Shown: piece by piece, positions 46,780 to 56,365 of the stretch
How positions within the stretch are numbered: position 1 is the stretch's first letter
How the letters are laid out: every line of letters begins with the position of its first letter
Assembly: GCA_050633645.1 (NCBI GenBank)
Contig: JBOEGX010000004.1
Coordinates: forward strand, 1 to 64,000
Reading direction: 5' to 3'
DNA: 64,000 nucleotides
Source: UBA1672 sp050633645
GTDB taxonomy: Bacteria > Pseudomonadota > Alphaproteobacteria > Micavibrionales > Micavibrionaceae
Notes under the pieces: generated by a model
Seen by the model: the letters and a program-made list of their open reading frames with translations, nothing else
The model's database searches: none
Told to the model about the DNA's origin: nothing
Translations under genes and position numbers: made by a program

Positions 46780-47586
46780 TTACAAGACTTTCATTTTCCA
46801 GAACAACCGAAGCATCTTGAACGGTGGCTCAACTTTAAGTTTTTCAGATAGAATATTGTATTTATTATCTTTTATATTTTTTAAATATATCTGCGATAAC
46901 GCCTGCGCTCCCTTCAAAAACACCTGCTCCGTCGCTACTATTTCAAGCGCCCCATCCATTGATCCTTCAATAACCGCCCTTAACCCACCCGCATGTTTTT
47001 CATCAAAAAAACGATCAAGTGTAACGCCATGTTGATTGCATAAATCCTCCGGCAACATCAACCGCCCGCCTTTCGCAAAATACGGCGCAGCCATCAACAC
47101 TTTGGCCAAACCATAATTTATCGCAATCGGCTGGATAATGTGTTGCGCGGGATCATCACCCGTAATCTGCACCGCCAATTCAAATAACGGCGCAGTTGTA
47201 AAATCACAATAATTAAGCAGCCCCTCGACATTACCCGGGCTAACATTCTCTAAATCAAATTCCCGCGCATAGATCAATTTATCAAAATGATCACGCGGTA
47301 AGTCATATTTTTCAATCGCATCCGCCAACGGCTTTAAAACCTCATGCGCTTGTACGTATCCGTCATCATAAATTTCACCAATGCTATCGCGCCACCATTG
47401 CAACCGTATAAGCCCAAGCGTACTTTCACTTACGACATCGCGCGTTTTCGCAATCTCATGATGAAACGCAAACAACGCCCATAAATCCTCGCGCCTCTCC
47501 ACATGTGCAAACATAGAGAGCAAAAACAAATCAGGTTCGGCCTTTTGAACCAAATCCCCACAATAAGACAACATATTTTTTTTCAT
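46780..47586 (-). CDS. Squalene/phytoene synthase family protein, NDUFAF6-like
   Basis: A 268-residue member of the SQS/PSY fold (LFAFHHEIAKTRDVV, RLQWWRDSI, GYGLAK-like NYGLAKVLMA, and LPEDLCNQHGV). The first Asp-rich prenyl-diphosphate motif is largely lost, as in NDUFAF6, a complex I assembly factor homologue. Alphaproteobacteria often have this gene beside secF and the Mth938 gene, and here it is 3 kb away. True terpene synthesis looks unlikely. Confidence 0.8.
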   Translation of the reverse strand: MKKNMLSYCGDLVQKAEPDLFLLSMFAHVERREDLWALFAFHHEIAKTRDVVSESTLGLIRLQWWRDSIGEIYDDGYVQAHEVLKPLADAIEKYDLPRDHFDKLIYAREFDLENVSPGNVEGLLNYCDFTTAPLFELAVQITGDDPAQHIIQPIAINYGLAKVLMAAPYFAKGGRLMLPEDLCNQHGVTLDRFFDEKHAGGLRAVIEGSMDGALEIVATEQVFLKGAQALSQIYLKNIKDNKYNILSEKLKVEPPFKMLRLFWKMKVL

Positions 47587-47678
47587 TTGCTCGTTATAAA
47601 CCCTTTATGTCTTAGAACAAAGCCTCTACTGTACGCGTTAAAGATTTATACTAAAAGAAGCAAAGCAAGGAGAACATA

Positions 47679-48299
47679 ATGTCCGCTTTAGACCTACCAA
47701 AACTACCATATGCATATGACGCACTTGATCCATATATGTCCGCAGAAACATTGGAATTCCACCATGACAAACACCATAATGCCTATGTAACAAACGGCAA
47801 TAAAATCCTCGAAGGATTGCCTGATATGGGCGCAACATTGGAAGAAATCATTGTAAACGCACATAAAAAAGGCGAACAAGGCCTGTTCAATAATGCCGCT
47901 CAACACTGGAATCACAAATTATTTTGGAACTGGATGAAACCAAATGGCGGCGGAAATCGCCCTGGAAATCTGGACGCAGCCATCACAGACAGCTTCGGTA
48001 GTTTTGATGCATTCCGTGAGAAATTCTTAAACGCTGGTGCAACACAATTCGGCTCTGGCTGGTGCTGGCTCGTACTCAATACTGATGGAAAATTAGAAGT
48101 CACAAAAACACCAAACGGCGAAAACCCGCTCATTCATGGGCAAACGGCTTTGCTCGGTTGTGATGTGTGGGAGCACAGCTATTACATTGACTACCGCAAC
48201 GCCCGCCCGAAATACCTTGAGGCCTTCGTGGATAATCTCGTAAATTGGGAATATGTGGCAGAGCTTTTTGAACAAGGCCCGATAAAAATCGCCGCTTAA
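47679..48299 (+). CDS. sodB: Superoxide dismutase, iron type
   Basis: Cytosolic Fe-SOD of 206 residues. The ligands fit H28, H79, D162 and H166 (EFHHDKHH, NNAAQHWNH, GCDVWEHSYYIDY). Gln75 in the AAQ motif is the FeSOD-type position. A strong AAGGAGA site precedes the start, and an intrinsic terminator follows. It is divergent from the NDUFAF6-like gene. Confidence 0.96.
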   Translation: MSALDLPKLPYAYDALDPYMSAETLEFHHDKHHNAYVTNGNKILEGLPDMGATLEEIIVNAHKKGEQGLFNNAAQHWNHKLFWNWMKPNGGGNRPGNLDAAITDSFGSFDAFREKFLNAGATQFGSGWCWLVLNTDGKLEVTKTPNGENPLIHGQTALLGCDVWEHSYYIDYRNARPKYLEAFVDNLVNWEYVAELFEQGPIKIAA

Positions 48300-48306
48300 A
48301 TTATCT

Positions 48307-48332
48307 AAGGGAGCTTATCGGCTCCCTTTTTT
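48307..48332 (+). terminator. Intrinsic terminator after sodB
   Basis: AAGGGAGC (48307-48314) pairs with GCTCCCTT (48321-48328) across a six-base loop, followed by a T-run to 48332. Confidence 0.88.
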
Positions 48333-48344
48333 ATAACTCTATTA

Positions 48345-50582
48345 TTATGGCTTCATACCGCCCATCGCAGGTTGAGACACCCCCATGCCCGCAGCTTCAC
48401 CATTATCAATTTGAATCTGTTTTAAAGCATCAAGCAATGCTTGCTTCTCCATCGGCAAATCACCTTGCTGGGATTCTTTTTCAAGATTACCCATTGTAAA
48501 ATCACGCTGCCCCGCAGGCAGATTTTTAAAACTCGTCACATATTGATCATATTTTGTTTTATAATCGGGGTTATTCTGTCTCTCACGCTCCGCCGCGACT
48601 GCTACCTCGGTCTCACGCGTCATTGTCTCTCTAATATCGGTGACATTCTGCGCCGCTTGCTCCTGCGCTTGCGCCTTAAACTCACTCACACGACCCATTA
48701 GCTCATCTTGGAACGCTGGCGACATCACAATCTCGCTAATATCCTGACGTGTCATTTCACGATATTGATCCTGATTATCATAAAGCCCCTGCTTCAAATC
48801 ACCGATAACACCATCCATCTTAGGCAAAACAGAATCAACAATCCGTCGCCCTGCGTTATCAGGATCATTTTCAAGAATATCTCGAACACCCTCTTCCGTA
48901 ACCCCTTGCATCACGGCATCCGCAAATGCCGCCTTATAATTATCGCTCTGCGCGCTATCAACACCAGCATCTTGCATCTTCTCATAAAATGCAGCCTCTA
49001 ACGCGGGGGAGACCACACTCAACTGCTTCGACAAGCCGCCAAGTTCAACATCATCACGCTCATTGCGGCTGCTCTTATGATCTGGAAAATGCTCTTTTTT
49101 CAAATCCTCAATAAATTGCAATAACTCGGCTTTTGTGTCATTCACACGTTGCGTCGCATTTGGATCATCAACACCATTCAAATTATTAGTATGAACCGCA
49201 GTTGATGCATCAACATAAGACTTAAGTGCATCAGACTTATAAACCTCTGTAAACGCCGTATTAATCCATTCTTGATTTGCTTGTGCCGTCTCCAACGCTT
49301 CACGCGCTTCTCTCTCGGCTTCTTGCGTAATACGATTCGCCGCTTCTTGCGACAACCGAAGTTCCTGCTGCTCTAAATGAACCGCAAATTCCTGCTCTTT
49401 AATACCATCCAAAGAGGTTTTCGCCTCATTACGAGCATCCTTTTTATCCATCCCATTTTCAACGTTGCTTTGATACTGCGCCATAACTGCGACTTGTGCA
49501 TCAAAACCATTCGCCTTCAAATCATCAATGGCCTCATTAAGCTCGGATTTAAACTGATCATCACTATCGAAATTCTTATCACGGCTCAAATAGCGTAAAA
49601 CACGTGTAACCTCACGGTTAATATCCGCTGTTTTCTGTGCGTCATGATCATCACTGGAAATAATATTCTTATACGATACTCGTGCCTCATCAACCTGAGT
49701 ATTAGCAGGCGACGTATCTTCCGCCTTTTCTTTAAACTCAGGCGTCGGCCTAGCTTGTTTGGGATACGGGTTTTCAGGTATAACAATAGGCGCGGCAGGT
49801 GTAGGATCATTAGACCGAGGCGTAAGTTCATTTTTACGCGATTGAAATCCCTCTTCAATAAAAATAGCGCGTGAAGACTCAACATCTGCGGCACTCACCT
49901 GAATATCTGCTGTCCGATTCCCCAAATATGCAAATTCAGCCTCTGAAATAGCTAGGTTTGTTTGTTTCATCAAAAAATCATTAGAAACCGCCTTATTTGC
50001 ACTATCACTTGAATGAACAGTTCGAATTTCATCAACAAGCTTATATCCATCAAGCTTATGGTCCAGATCTGCTTGGTTAACATTCCCATCTTGCACATCA
50101 GATTTTGGCAATACCGCAACATCATATGGGCGTGGTTGCCCCGTACGCATTTGCCTTTGATTTACCCATTCGCCATTCGCATCAATAGCCGTCACTTCAT
50201 CGGCAATCGCACCATTCTGACTGCTATAATAAACACGCTCATAATCATCCGTAGAAACAGAATCGCCCGTAACGCTATTCTGAAACACTTGCTTCCCAGT
50301 AAATTCAACTGACTTCGCCTGACCGCCAGCCGTATCTGGCTTCGCATCAGGCAAACCACGGATCATTTCATAAATTTGAGATTTGTTCATAAGCGCAATT
50401 TGATTAAACTCCGCGCCCTCTTGACCGCCATCACGCATAAGCATGGCAACATAAACCTGATCATCCACCTTCACGGATAACGGTTCAGCCAACGGATGAT
50501 AAATATAATCATCTGGAAATTGCTCCAAAATACGCTGATTTTTTATAAGGTCATCAACCTGTTTATCAAGGTTTTCCGCCAT
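48345..50582 (-). CDS. Large cysteine-free helical orphan protein
   Basis: A 745-residue cytosolic protein with no signal peptide, no membrane span and no cysteine. Residues 1-210 are mixed; 250-300 are Pro/Asn-rich and probably disordered; 380-480 are strongly helical (EQQELRLSQEAANRITQEAEREAREALE), with more helices to the end, finishing in a Met/Gly-rich tail. No domain recognised. It lies between sodB and the Mth938/secF genes. Highly acidic; possibly structural or secreted by a dedicated system, but nothing shows this. Confidence 0.7.
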   Translation of the reverse strand: MAENLDKQVDDLIKNQRILEQFPDDYIYHPLAEPLSVKVDDQVYVAMLMRDGGQEGAEFNQIALMNKSQIYEMIRGLPDAKPDTAGGQAKSVEFTGKQVFQNSVTGDSVSTDDYERVYYSSQNGAIADEVTAIDANGEWVNQRQMRTGQPRPYDVAVLPKSDVQDGNVNQADLDHKLDGYKLVDEIRTVHSSDSANKAVSNDFLMKQTNLAISEAEFAYLGNRTADIQVSAADVESSRAIFIEEGFQSRKNELTPRSNDPTPAAPIVIPENPYPKQARPTPEFKEKAEDTSPANTQVDEARVSYKNIISSDDHDAQKTADINREVTRVLRYLSRDKNFDSDDQFKSELNEAIDDLKANGFDAQVAVMAQYQSNVENGMDKKDARNEAKTSLDGIKEQEFAVHLEQQELRLSQEAANRITQEAEREAREALETAQANQEWINTAFTEVYKSDALKSYVDASTAVHTNNLNGVDDPNATQRVNDTKAELLQFIEDLKKEHFPDHKSSRNERDDVELGGLSKQLSVVSPALEAAFYEKMQDAGVDSAQSDNYKAAFADAVMQGVTEEGVRDILENDPDNAGRRIVDSVLPKMDGVIGDLKQGLYDNQDQYREMTRQDISEIVMSPAFQDELMGRVSEFKAQAQEQAAQNVTDIRETMTRETEVAVAAERERQNNPDYKTKYDQYVTSFKNLPAGQRDFTMGNLEKESQQGDLPMEKQALLDALKQIQIDNGEAAGMGVSQPAMGGMKP

Positions 50583-50656
50583 TTTATATCACCCTATTAT
50601 CTTTTCTTTGGATTATATGGGAAAATCATGAAAATTGCAAATTTATTTAATGCACG

Positions 50657-51040
50657 CTAAGACGGCAATAACGCACACGCAACGCGGCGCCCCTCTGCCA
50701 TTAAGACGTTATATGTGCGGCACGCGGCGCCCGTATCCATCACATCAACCTGCAATCCATTTGCCTTCAACGCATCTCTTAATGGACGCGGTAAAAATGC
50801 AATCACTTTCCCCGTCCCCAATAAAACAACATCAAGCTCATTAGACTTATCTAAGAAAATTGAAAAATGATCTTCCGTCAAACCACTCACATCGGATACA
50901 TCGCCAACGCACCATTCTTCCGTTCCATCAGGAAAAACAATCACCGCATTGGAATGTGTAACACCACTGATTTTAAAAACACCACCGCTATAAGACTGAA
51001 TAATTTGCTGCCCCTTACGGACAAGCGGCGTAACATCCAT
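50657..51040 (-). CDS. Mth938-like (DUF498/NDUFAF3) domain protein
   Basis: A 127-residue protein of the Mth938 fold: ISGVTHSNAVIVFPDG, DVVLLGTGKVIAFLP and VDVMDTGAACRTYNVLMAEGRRVACALLP are family hallmarks. The mitochondrial relative NDUFAF3 helps assemble complex I. Its start codon overlaps the secF stop, so it is coupled to secDF, as in many alphaproteobacteria. Confidence 0.92.
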   Translation of the reverse strand: MDVTPLVRKGQQIIQSYSGGVFKISGVTHSNAVIVFPDGTEEWCVGDVSDVSGLTEDHFSIFLDKSNELDVVLLGTGKVIAFLPRPLRDALKANGLQVDVMDTGAACRTYNVLMAEGRRVACALLPS

Positions 51041-52032
51041 CAGGCAACAACCTCTGGCTCACCCGCCTTCGGCTCATCAGTTTTCTCTGTTCCCCGCGAT
51101 ATATTCATCAATAACAAAACAGGCGAAGCAACAAAAACCGAAGAATACGTCCCAATCATAATTCCGAAAATCAACGCATAGACAAAACCACGAATAACCT
51201 CACCACCAAAAGTATAAAGCGCAGTCAACGCAAGAAGAGTCGTTAATGACGTCATCAATGTACGTGACAATGTCTGATTAATAGAGAGGTTAAAAAGCTT
51301 CGGCAGTGGTTTTTTCTTATATTTTCTAAGGTTCTCCCGTATCCGGTCAAACACAACCACAGTATCGTTAATCGAATACCCCGCAATCATCAAAATCGCC
51401 GCCACAGTCGAAAGGTCAAACGCCATCTGCGTAAATGCAAACAATCCGATTGTCGCAATCGCATCATGCGCAAGCGCGATTAACGCCGCCAATCCAAATT
51501 GCCACTCAAACCGAAACCAGATATAAATCATAATCCCAAGCAAAGAGAATATAACGGCATAAAGCCCCTTCATCTTCAATTCACTGCCCACTTGCGGACC
51601 AACAAACTCAACACGGCGATAATCAATAATCTGCCCTTCAAATTCCTCGCTCAACGATTCCTGAACCAATTCAATCGCAATCGCATTGGGGTCATCTTTT
51701 TCTGTCGCCGTATCTTCGTCCCAATGATCAGGCTTCGGCTGATCTTGCAATCGAATAAGCAAATCATCAGATTTCCCGAATTCCTGAATAGACACCGCGC
51801 CAAGCCCAAGTTCATTTAAACGCGAACGCAGAACCTCGATATTCGGCTCAACAGGCGTCTTGATCTCAATCACTGTACCGCCCGTAAAATCAATACCTAA
51901 ATTCAACCCTTTGGTTGAAATTATAAAAACAGAGCTCAGAATAATCAGCGCAGAAATAACATACGCAACAAAGCGCATTCCAACGAAATTAATATTGATA
52001 TCTTGCGGAACAAATTGAAATCCACGCATCAT
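51040..52032 (-). CDS. secF: Protein translocase subunit SecF
   Basis: Inner-membrane partner of SecD that uses the proton gradient to pull substrates through SecYEG. 330 residues, six membrane spans, with GLNLGIDFTGGTVIEI before the first periplasmic domain and AGYSINDTVVVFDRIREN in the fourth span region. Twelve bases separate it from secD. Confidence 0.98.
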   Translation of the reverse strand: MMRGFQFVPQDININFVGMRFVAYVISALIILSSVFIISTKGLNLGIDFTGGTVIEIKTPVEPNIEVLRSRLNELGLGAVSIQEFGKSDDLLIRLQDQPKPDHWDEDTATEKDDPNAIAIELVQESLSEEFEGQIIDYRRVEFVGPQVGSELKMKGLYAVIFSLLGIMIYIWFRFEWQFGLAALIALAHDAIATIGLFAFTQMAFDLSTVAAILMIAGYSINDTVVVFDRIRENLRKYKKKPLPKLFNLSINQTLSRTLMTSLTTLLALTALYTFGGEVIRGFVYALIFGIMIGTYSSVFVASPVLLLMNISRGTEKTDEPKAGEPEVVA

Positions 52033-52044
52033 TTTATACCCCTT

Positions 52045-53598
52045 TTAAATCGGTAATGTCTTTGCTTTTGACTTACGGGTCCAAAGCACAACAAACAAAC
52101 GTGTCACCATAATCGCCGAGAACATAGAGGTACAAATACCAATCCCCAATGTCACTGCAAACCCCTTAATCGGCCCCGTCCCTAATGAGAACAAAATAAT
52201 CGCCGCAATCAAGGTTGTTAAATTCGAGTCAATAATCGTCGACATCGCCCGTGAATACCCAATATCAATGGATGAAAGAGCTGAGCGCCCCGCCGCAATT
52301 TCCTCACGAATACGTTCAAAAATCAAAACATTCGCATCCACCGCCATACCAACGGTAAGAACAATCCCCGCAATCCCTGGCAAGGTCAACGTTGCTTGAA
52401 TACTGGATAGCAACGCAAGGATAAGCGATATATTAATGACCAAGGCCAAATTCGCAAATAAACCAAAAAGCCCATAACTGCCAAGCATAAATAACAAAAC
52501 AAAGACAAGACCAATAATACTCGCAATTTTACCCGCCGCAACAGAATCGGCGCCAAGTGATGGCCCAACGCTGCGCTCTTCAACCACTTTCAAATCCGCA
52601 GGCAACGCCCCCGCACGAAGGAGCAACGCCAAATCACTGGCTTCACGAACATCAAAATCACCAGATATCTGGCCACTCCCGCCACATATAGCCTCATTAA
52701 TACGCGGAGCACTGATGATTTCGTTATCAAGCACAATCGCAAATGGCTCATTCACATGTTTGCGCGTTACATCACAAAACTTACGTGCCCCCACCGCATC
52801 AAGACGAAACGTCACAACCGCGCCGCCACCTTGCTGGCTAAATGATGGTTGCGCATTTTCAAGCATCTCACCCGTCACCATGGCAACACGCGACACATTC
52901 AATTTCTGCCCCGGGCTTTCCACCATCGGCAATGATATTTCGGACACCTTGCGACGTCCCTGCTCACCAACCAAATGAAACCCAAGCTTCGCCGTTTTAC
53001 CAACCAAATCACGCACCTGCGATGAATCGGCGCCCGGAACCTGCACAACAACGCGTTTATCCCCTTGACGCACAATCACGGGTTCTGTCGTTCCAAATTC
53101 ATCAATACGGCGGCGCACAACCTCAATCACCTGTGCAATCGTCTGATCCTGAACATCTGCAACATAATCTTCCCCCATAGCCAAACGAAACCCAAGGCCA
53201 TCATCGTCATTGGTCAAAATAAGGCGTGGGTCAGTCTTGCGAATATGCCCCTTTAAAATACTCACATGCTCTGCATTATCCATCCGCACAAGAACATCAC
53301 GTCCCTCGGACTTAACGTCATGCTTTTTAATGCCTTCTTCTTTCAAAAAATCATCAAAGCCCTGCGCGATCATATCCGCACGCTCTTCAAAGACCTTCGG
53401 CATATTCACTTCGTATAAAAGATGCGCGCCACCGCGTAAATCTAAACCCAAATTCACAGTTTTATGGGGTATAACAGACGACATCGCCGCCAGGCTCTCA
53501 ACACTATCTTTCGACAAAAAATTTGGCGCGCTATACGCAAAACCATACGCACACACAGCAAGAATGAGAAAAATTTTCCAACGGGAAATTTGTGTCAT
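52045..53598 (-). CDS. secD: Protein translocase subunit SecD
   Basis: A 517-residue RND-fold Sec accessory protein. N-terminal span, then the periplasmic P1 domain beginning with GLDLRGGAHLLYEV; IVRQGDKRVVVQVPG and GMAVDANVLIFERIREE mark the conserved regions, with the remaining spans at the C-terminus. The order yajC-secD-secF is canonical. Confidence 0.98.
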   Translation of the reverse strand: MTQISRWKIFLILAVCAYGFAYSAPNFLSKDSVESLAAMSSVIPHKTVNLGLDLRGGAHLLYEVNMPKVFEERADMIAQGFDDFLKEEGIKKHDVKSEGRDVLVRMDNAEHVSILKGHIRKTDPRLILTNDDDGLGFRLAMGEDYVADVQDQTIAQVIEVVRRRIDEFGTTEPVIVRQGDKRVVVQVPGADSSQVRDLVGKTAKLGFHLVGEQGRRKVSEISLPMVESPGQKLNVSRVAMVTGEMLENAQPSFSQQGGGAVVTFRLDAVGARKFCDVTRKHVNEPFAIVLDNEIISAPRINEAICGGSGQISGDFDVREASDLALLLRAGALPADLKVVEERSVGPSLGADSVAAGKIASIIGLVFVLLFMLGSYGLFGLFANLALVINISLILALLSSIQATLTLPGIAGIVLTVGMAVDANVLIFERIREEIAAGRSALSSIDIGYSRAMSTIIDSNLTTLIAAIILFSLGTGPIKGFAVTLGIGICTSMFSAIMVTRLFVVLWTRKSKAKTLPI

Positions 53599-53610
53599 GA
53601 CCTTAGAAAC

Positions 53611-54093
53611 CTATACTTTTTTTGTATCTTTTTTTGCTTTAGAACCTTTAGAAGATTTAGCCTCTTTAGAGGGCTTCGCTCCCTTAGTCGGCTTAACGTC
53701 TTTTGCCGCAGACTTCGCGTCTTTCGGCTGGTCATTCGCTGCCTTTTTCGAAAATTCTGTCTTCCCTTGAATCATAGAGCGCAACGCCGTCACTTTAACA
53801 CCATTTCCAAGGTCAATAAGAACCTCTTTATCATCGACAAGCTTATCAACAGTCCCAACAAGGCCACCGCCCGTCACAACGCGATCACCTTTTTTCAAAT
53901 GAGACAACATCTCGCTATGCTCTTTAAAACGGCGCTGTTGTGGCATAATTAACAGAACATAAAACAAGGCAACCAATACAACGACCAGCCCCATATTCCA
54001 CATAAAAGCTTCCATTGGTGTTGGCGCATTCGCCAGCGCATCTAAATCCGCACCCATTTCATCTGCTGCCGCATAAGCCATAGAAATAAACAT
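53611..54093 (-). CDS. yajC: Sec translocon accessory protein YajC
   Basis: A 160-residue protein with one membrane span (about 32-49) and the conserved LIMPQQRRFKEHSEML and KKGDRVVTGGGLVG. A Lys/Ala/Ser-rich tail of about 45 residues (many AKSAAKD and KGAKPSKEAK units) extends the usual 110-residue protein. First gene of the secDF unit. Confidence 0.95.
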   Translation of the reverse strand: MFISMAYAAADEMGADLDALANAPTPMEAFMWNMGLVVVLVALFYVLLIMPQQRRFKEHSEMLSHLKKGDRVVTGGGLVGTVDKLVDDKEVLIDLGNGVKVTALRSMIQGKTEFSKKAANDQPKDAKSAAKDVKPTKGAKPSKEAKSSKGSKAKKDTKKV

Positions 54094-54209
54094 CTATAAC
54101 GCTCCTTAAATAAAAAGTTATTCTTACAATCGATGGGACTATAAAGACATAACACCAAAACGCAAGGGAACTTTGACGCTCCCCACCAAAATATACACCG
54201 CTATCGATA

Positions 54210-55313
54210 TTACATTCGGTTTTTAAATTGCCGCCCATTATAAAGCCGTGCAACTTTCATATTATCCATTCCCGCCAACATCAATAAAAACGCCGCCAAG
54301 GCCAATCCGCCACTCACCGCCCAATTCCATATCCCACGATCAATCATGGCATCACCTGAATCATCGGGCATATACAACACATTTACTTCATCACCGCGCT
54401 TATGCATACGGTGGCTTGAACCTATACCATCCTGAAACTTCACAAGGTTTCCGCCACCATCTGTAAACTCTACAATCGAATAATACGTGTAACCACTTCC
54501 ATCAGAGGTACTTGAATACTTGCTTTCAAAACCCACAACCTCCCCTTGCGCGGGGATACCAACGCGTAATTTCCCAACCATATTGCCGCCCAAATAATAC
54601 GCCCCACCAGCACATCCAACCGCAAGCAATAAACAAATATAACCGCCAACCACATAATTCTTCCGATGTGCCTTCATGCGCTCACGAATTTCATCAGAGC
54701 TTAAAACACGTGCATTTTTAGAATCCCCACCACCAGAAGATTTCACCGAAAACCCCTCTTTACGCGCATCACGAAACGCCGCCATTCCCTCGCGCCAGTC
54801 ATCCTCAGAAATTTTCGAAACAACCAGATAAATTTTAAACCCGATAAACGCAAAAAACATCAACGGCAAAACAACCATCATATAATTAAATTCAAAGGTC
54901 TGAACCGCTTGCCGCATAATAAACAACCCTGGCAAAAGAAAGATAAAACCAAAAATAAGAACCGCGATATGCGGCTTTTTCATCTTGTTTGGATAACGCG
55001 GAGAAATCAAAACACGCACCTCCCGCCCCGGAATATTCTTACCCAACGCGCCAGATCCCCAAGAGCTAACCTTCTCACGCAACTCACCATTGGGCAACTG
55101 ATATTCATAGACGGCATAATATGTTTCACTGCCCTTCCCCGCTTTTCCAACCGCCCGAACCTCTTTAATCCGCCCCTTAACGCGCTTCCCGCTGAAAAGC
55201 CACATCAACTCATAAACAGAAATCCCACCACCAATCAAAATAAAAACAGCGGCCATAATAAATAGCCCCATAGAATTCCACGCCGATACACCATCAAATA
55301 TAAGATCAAACAT
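54210..55313 (-). CDS. DUF3592-type membrane protein with two copies
   Basis: A 367-residue inner-membrane protein. Two units, each a membrane hairpin with a beta-rich DUF3592 domain (residues 45-105, then 240-320): the first has VKGRIKEVRAVGK and ISPRYPNKM, the second AQGEVVGFESKYSS and VLYMPDDSGDAMID. Family function unknown. It lies seven bases after nlpD in the coupled run. Confidence 0.78.
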   Translation of the reverse strand: MFDLIFDGVSAWNSMGLFIMAAVFILIGGGISVYELMWLFSGKRVKGRIKEVRAVGKAGKGSETYYAVYEYQLPNGELREKVSSWGSGALGKNIPGREVRVLISPRYPNKMKKPHIAVLIFGFIFLLPGLFIMRQAVQTFEFNYMMVVLPLMFFAFIGFKIYLVVSKISEDDWREGMAAFRDARKEGFSVKSSGGGDSKNARVLSSDEIRERMKAHRKNYVVGGYICLLLAVGCAGGAYYLGGNMVGKLRVGIPAQGEVVGFESKYSSTSDGSGYTYYSIVEFTDGGGNLVKFQDGIGSSHRMHKRGDEVNVLYMPDDSGDAMIDRGIWNWAVSGGLALAAFLLMLAGMDNMKVARLYNGRQFKNRM

Positions 55314-55320
55314 AGCAGGG

Positions 55321-56328
55321 CTACTCCATGTACTTCGTCGGGTTCATCGCCGATGTCCCGCGCCGCACTTCAAAATGCAACTGCGGCGTTGACACCCCGC
55401 CCGTAGAACCAACCTTACCAATTACGCTCCCACGCTTAATTGTTTGCCCTTGCTTAACGCCAATAGAATCCAAATGCGCATACGCCGTCATCCATTGGTT
55501 ATCATGACGCAGTAATATCAAATTCCCGGACCCTTTAAGCGCATTCCCCGTATAAACAACAACGCCATTTTCCGCTGCCTTCACAGACGCCCCACGCGCC
55601 GCAGCAATATTAATCCCATCATTATGAAGCCCACTTTTCTTCGCACCATAATTCGAAATCACTTTACCATTCACAGGTTTTAAAAACTTACTCGACGCCC
55701 GTTTAGGCGCTCTGCTCATCACTTTGGCAACCCTCACAGGTTTACTATCCGCCGTCGCCACTTGCGGCTTATCTTTCGGAACAGGAACACCATTTTTAAG
55801 AACTGTGGTTTTAAGAACTGTGGGTTCAACCTTAGATGGCGCAGACAAAGCCTCACGCTCCACAGGTGCAACCTTACTCGATGACATTGTTTGAGAAGCA
55901 CTTGCAACCGCAACCGCTTTCTTCTTCACAACAGATGGCAAGCGTAAAACCTGCCCTGTACGTAAAACATAAGGTGATGAAATATCATTCATCCGCGCAA
56001 TTTGCGTAGAATCCACATTAAACAACCGCGACACACCATAAAGCGTATCCCCTTGTCTCACCTTATACTCACGCGGCGGAGGCAGATTCAACCTCTGCCC
56101 TTCATACAAAACAAATGGAGCTTTTAAACGGTTAAGCACAACAATATCTTGCATTGGCAATCGATAACGGTTCGAAATACTATACAGCGTATCCCCCCGA
56201 TTAACATTATGCACCCCCGCACTTCCCCCGCCACTGCTTTGCCCGTAATGAACCGCAGGCGCAAGCGTATCTGACCCGCAACCCGATAAAAACAAAACAA
56301 CAATAAGAAAAAGTGAACGAACGCTCAT
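55321..56328 (-). CDS. nlpD: NlpD-like LysM / degenerate M23 lipoprotein
   Basis: A 335-residue outer-membrane lipoprotein. Lipobox LSGC (C17), two LysM domains (39-83, 88-132), a Lys/Ser/Pro linker (135-215), then an M23 fold (217-335). The zinc site is broken: H235 is kept but the Asp four or five residues on is Asn (N240), and the HxH motif is QLH (Q316, H318). This matches NlpD/EnvC-type amidase activators rather than active endopeptidases. The linker contains a short tandem duplication (about 55795-55822). pcm is adjacent, as in many bacteria. Confidence 0.88.
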   Translation of the reverse strand: MSVRSLFLIVVLFLSGCGSDTLAPAVHYGQSSGGGSAGVHNVNRGDTLYSISNRYRLPMQDIVVLNRLKAPFVLYEGQRLNLPPPREYKVRQGDTLYGVSRLFNVDSTQIARMNDISSPYVLRTGQVLRLPSVVKKKAVAVASASQTMSSSKVAPVEREALSAPSKVEPTVLKTTVLKNGVPVPKDKPQVATADSKPVRVAKVMSRAPKRASSKFLKPVNGKVISNYGAKKSGLHNDGINIAAARGASVKAAENGVVVYTGNALKGSGNLILLRHDNQWMTAYAHLDSIGVKQGQTIKRGSVIGKVGSTGGVSTPQLHFEVRRGTSAMNPTKYME

Positions 56329-56365
56329 GATGCTCACATGATACACATTGCCAACATAAAAATCA

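Noticed and set aside
46780..47586. Carotenoid or squalene synthase
   Set aside because: The first Asp-rich motif is degenerate and there are no other terpene genes; NDUFAF6-like is the better reading.
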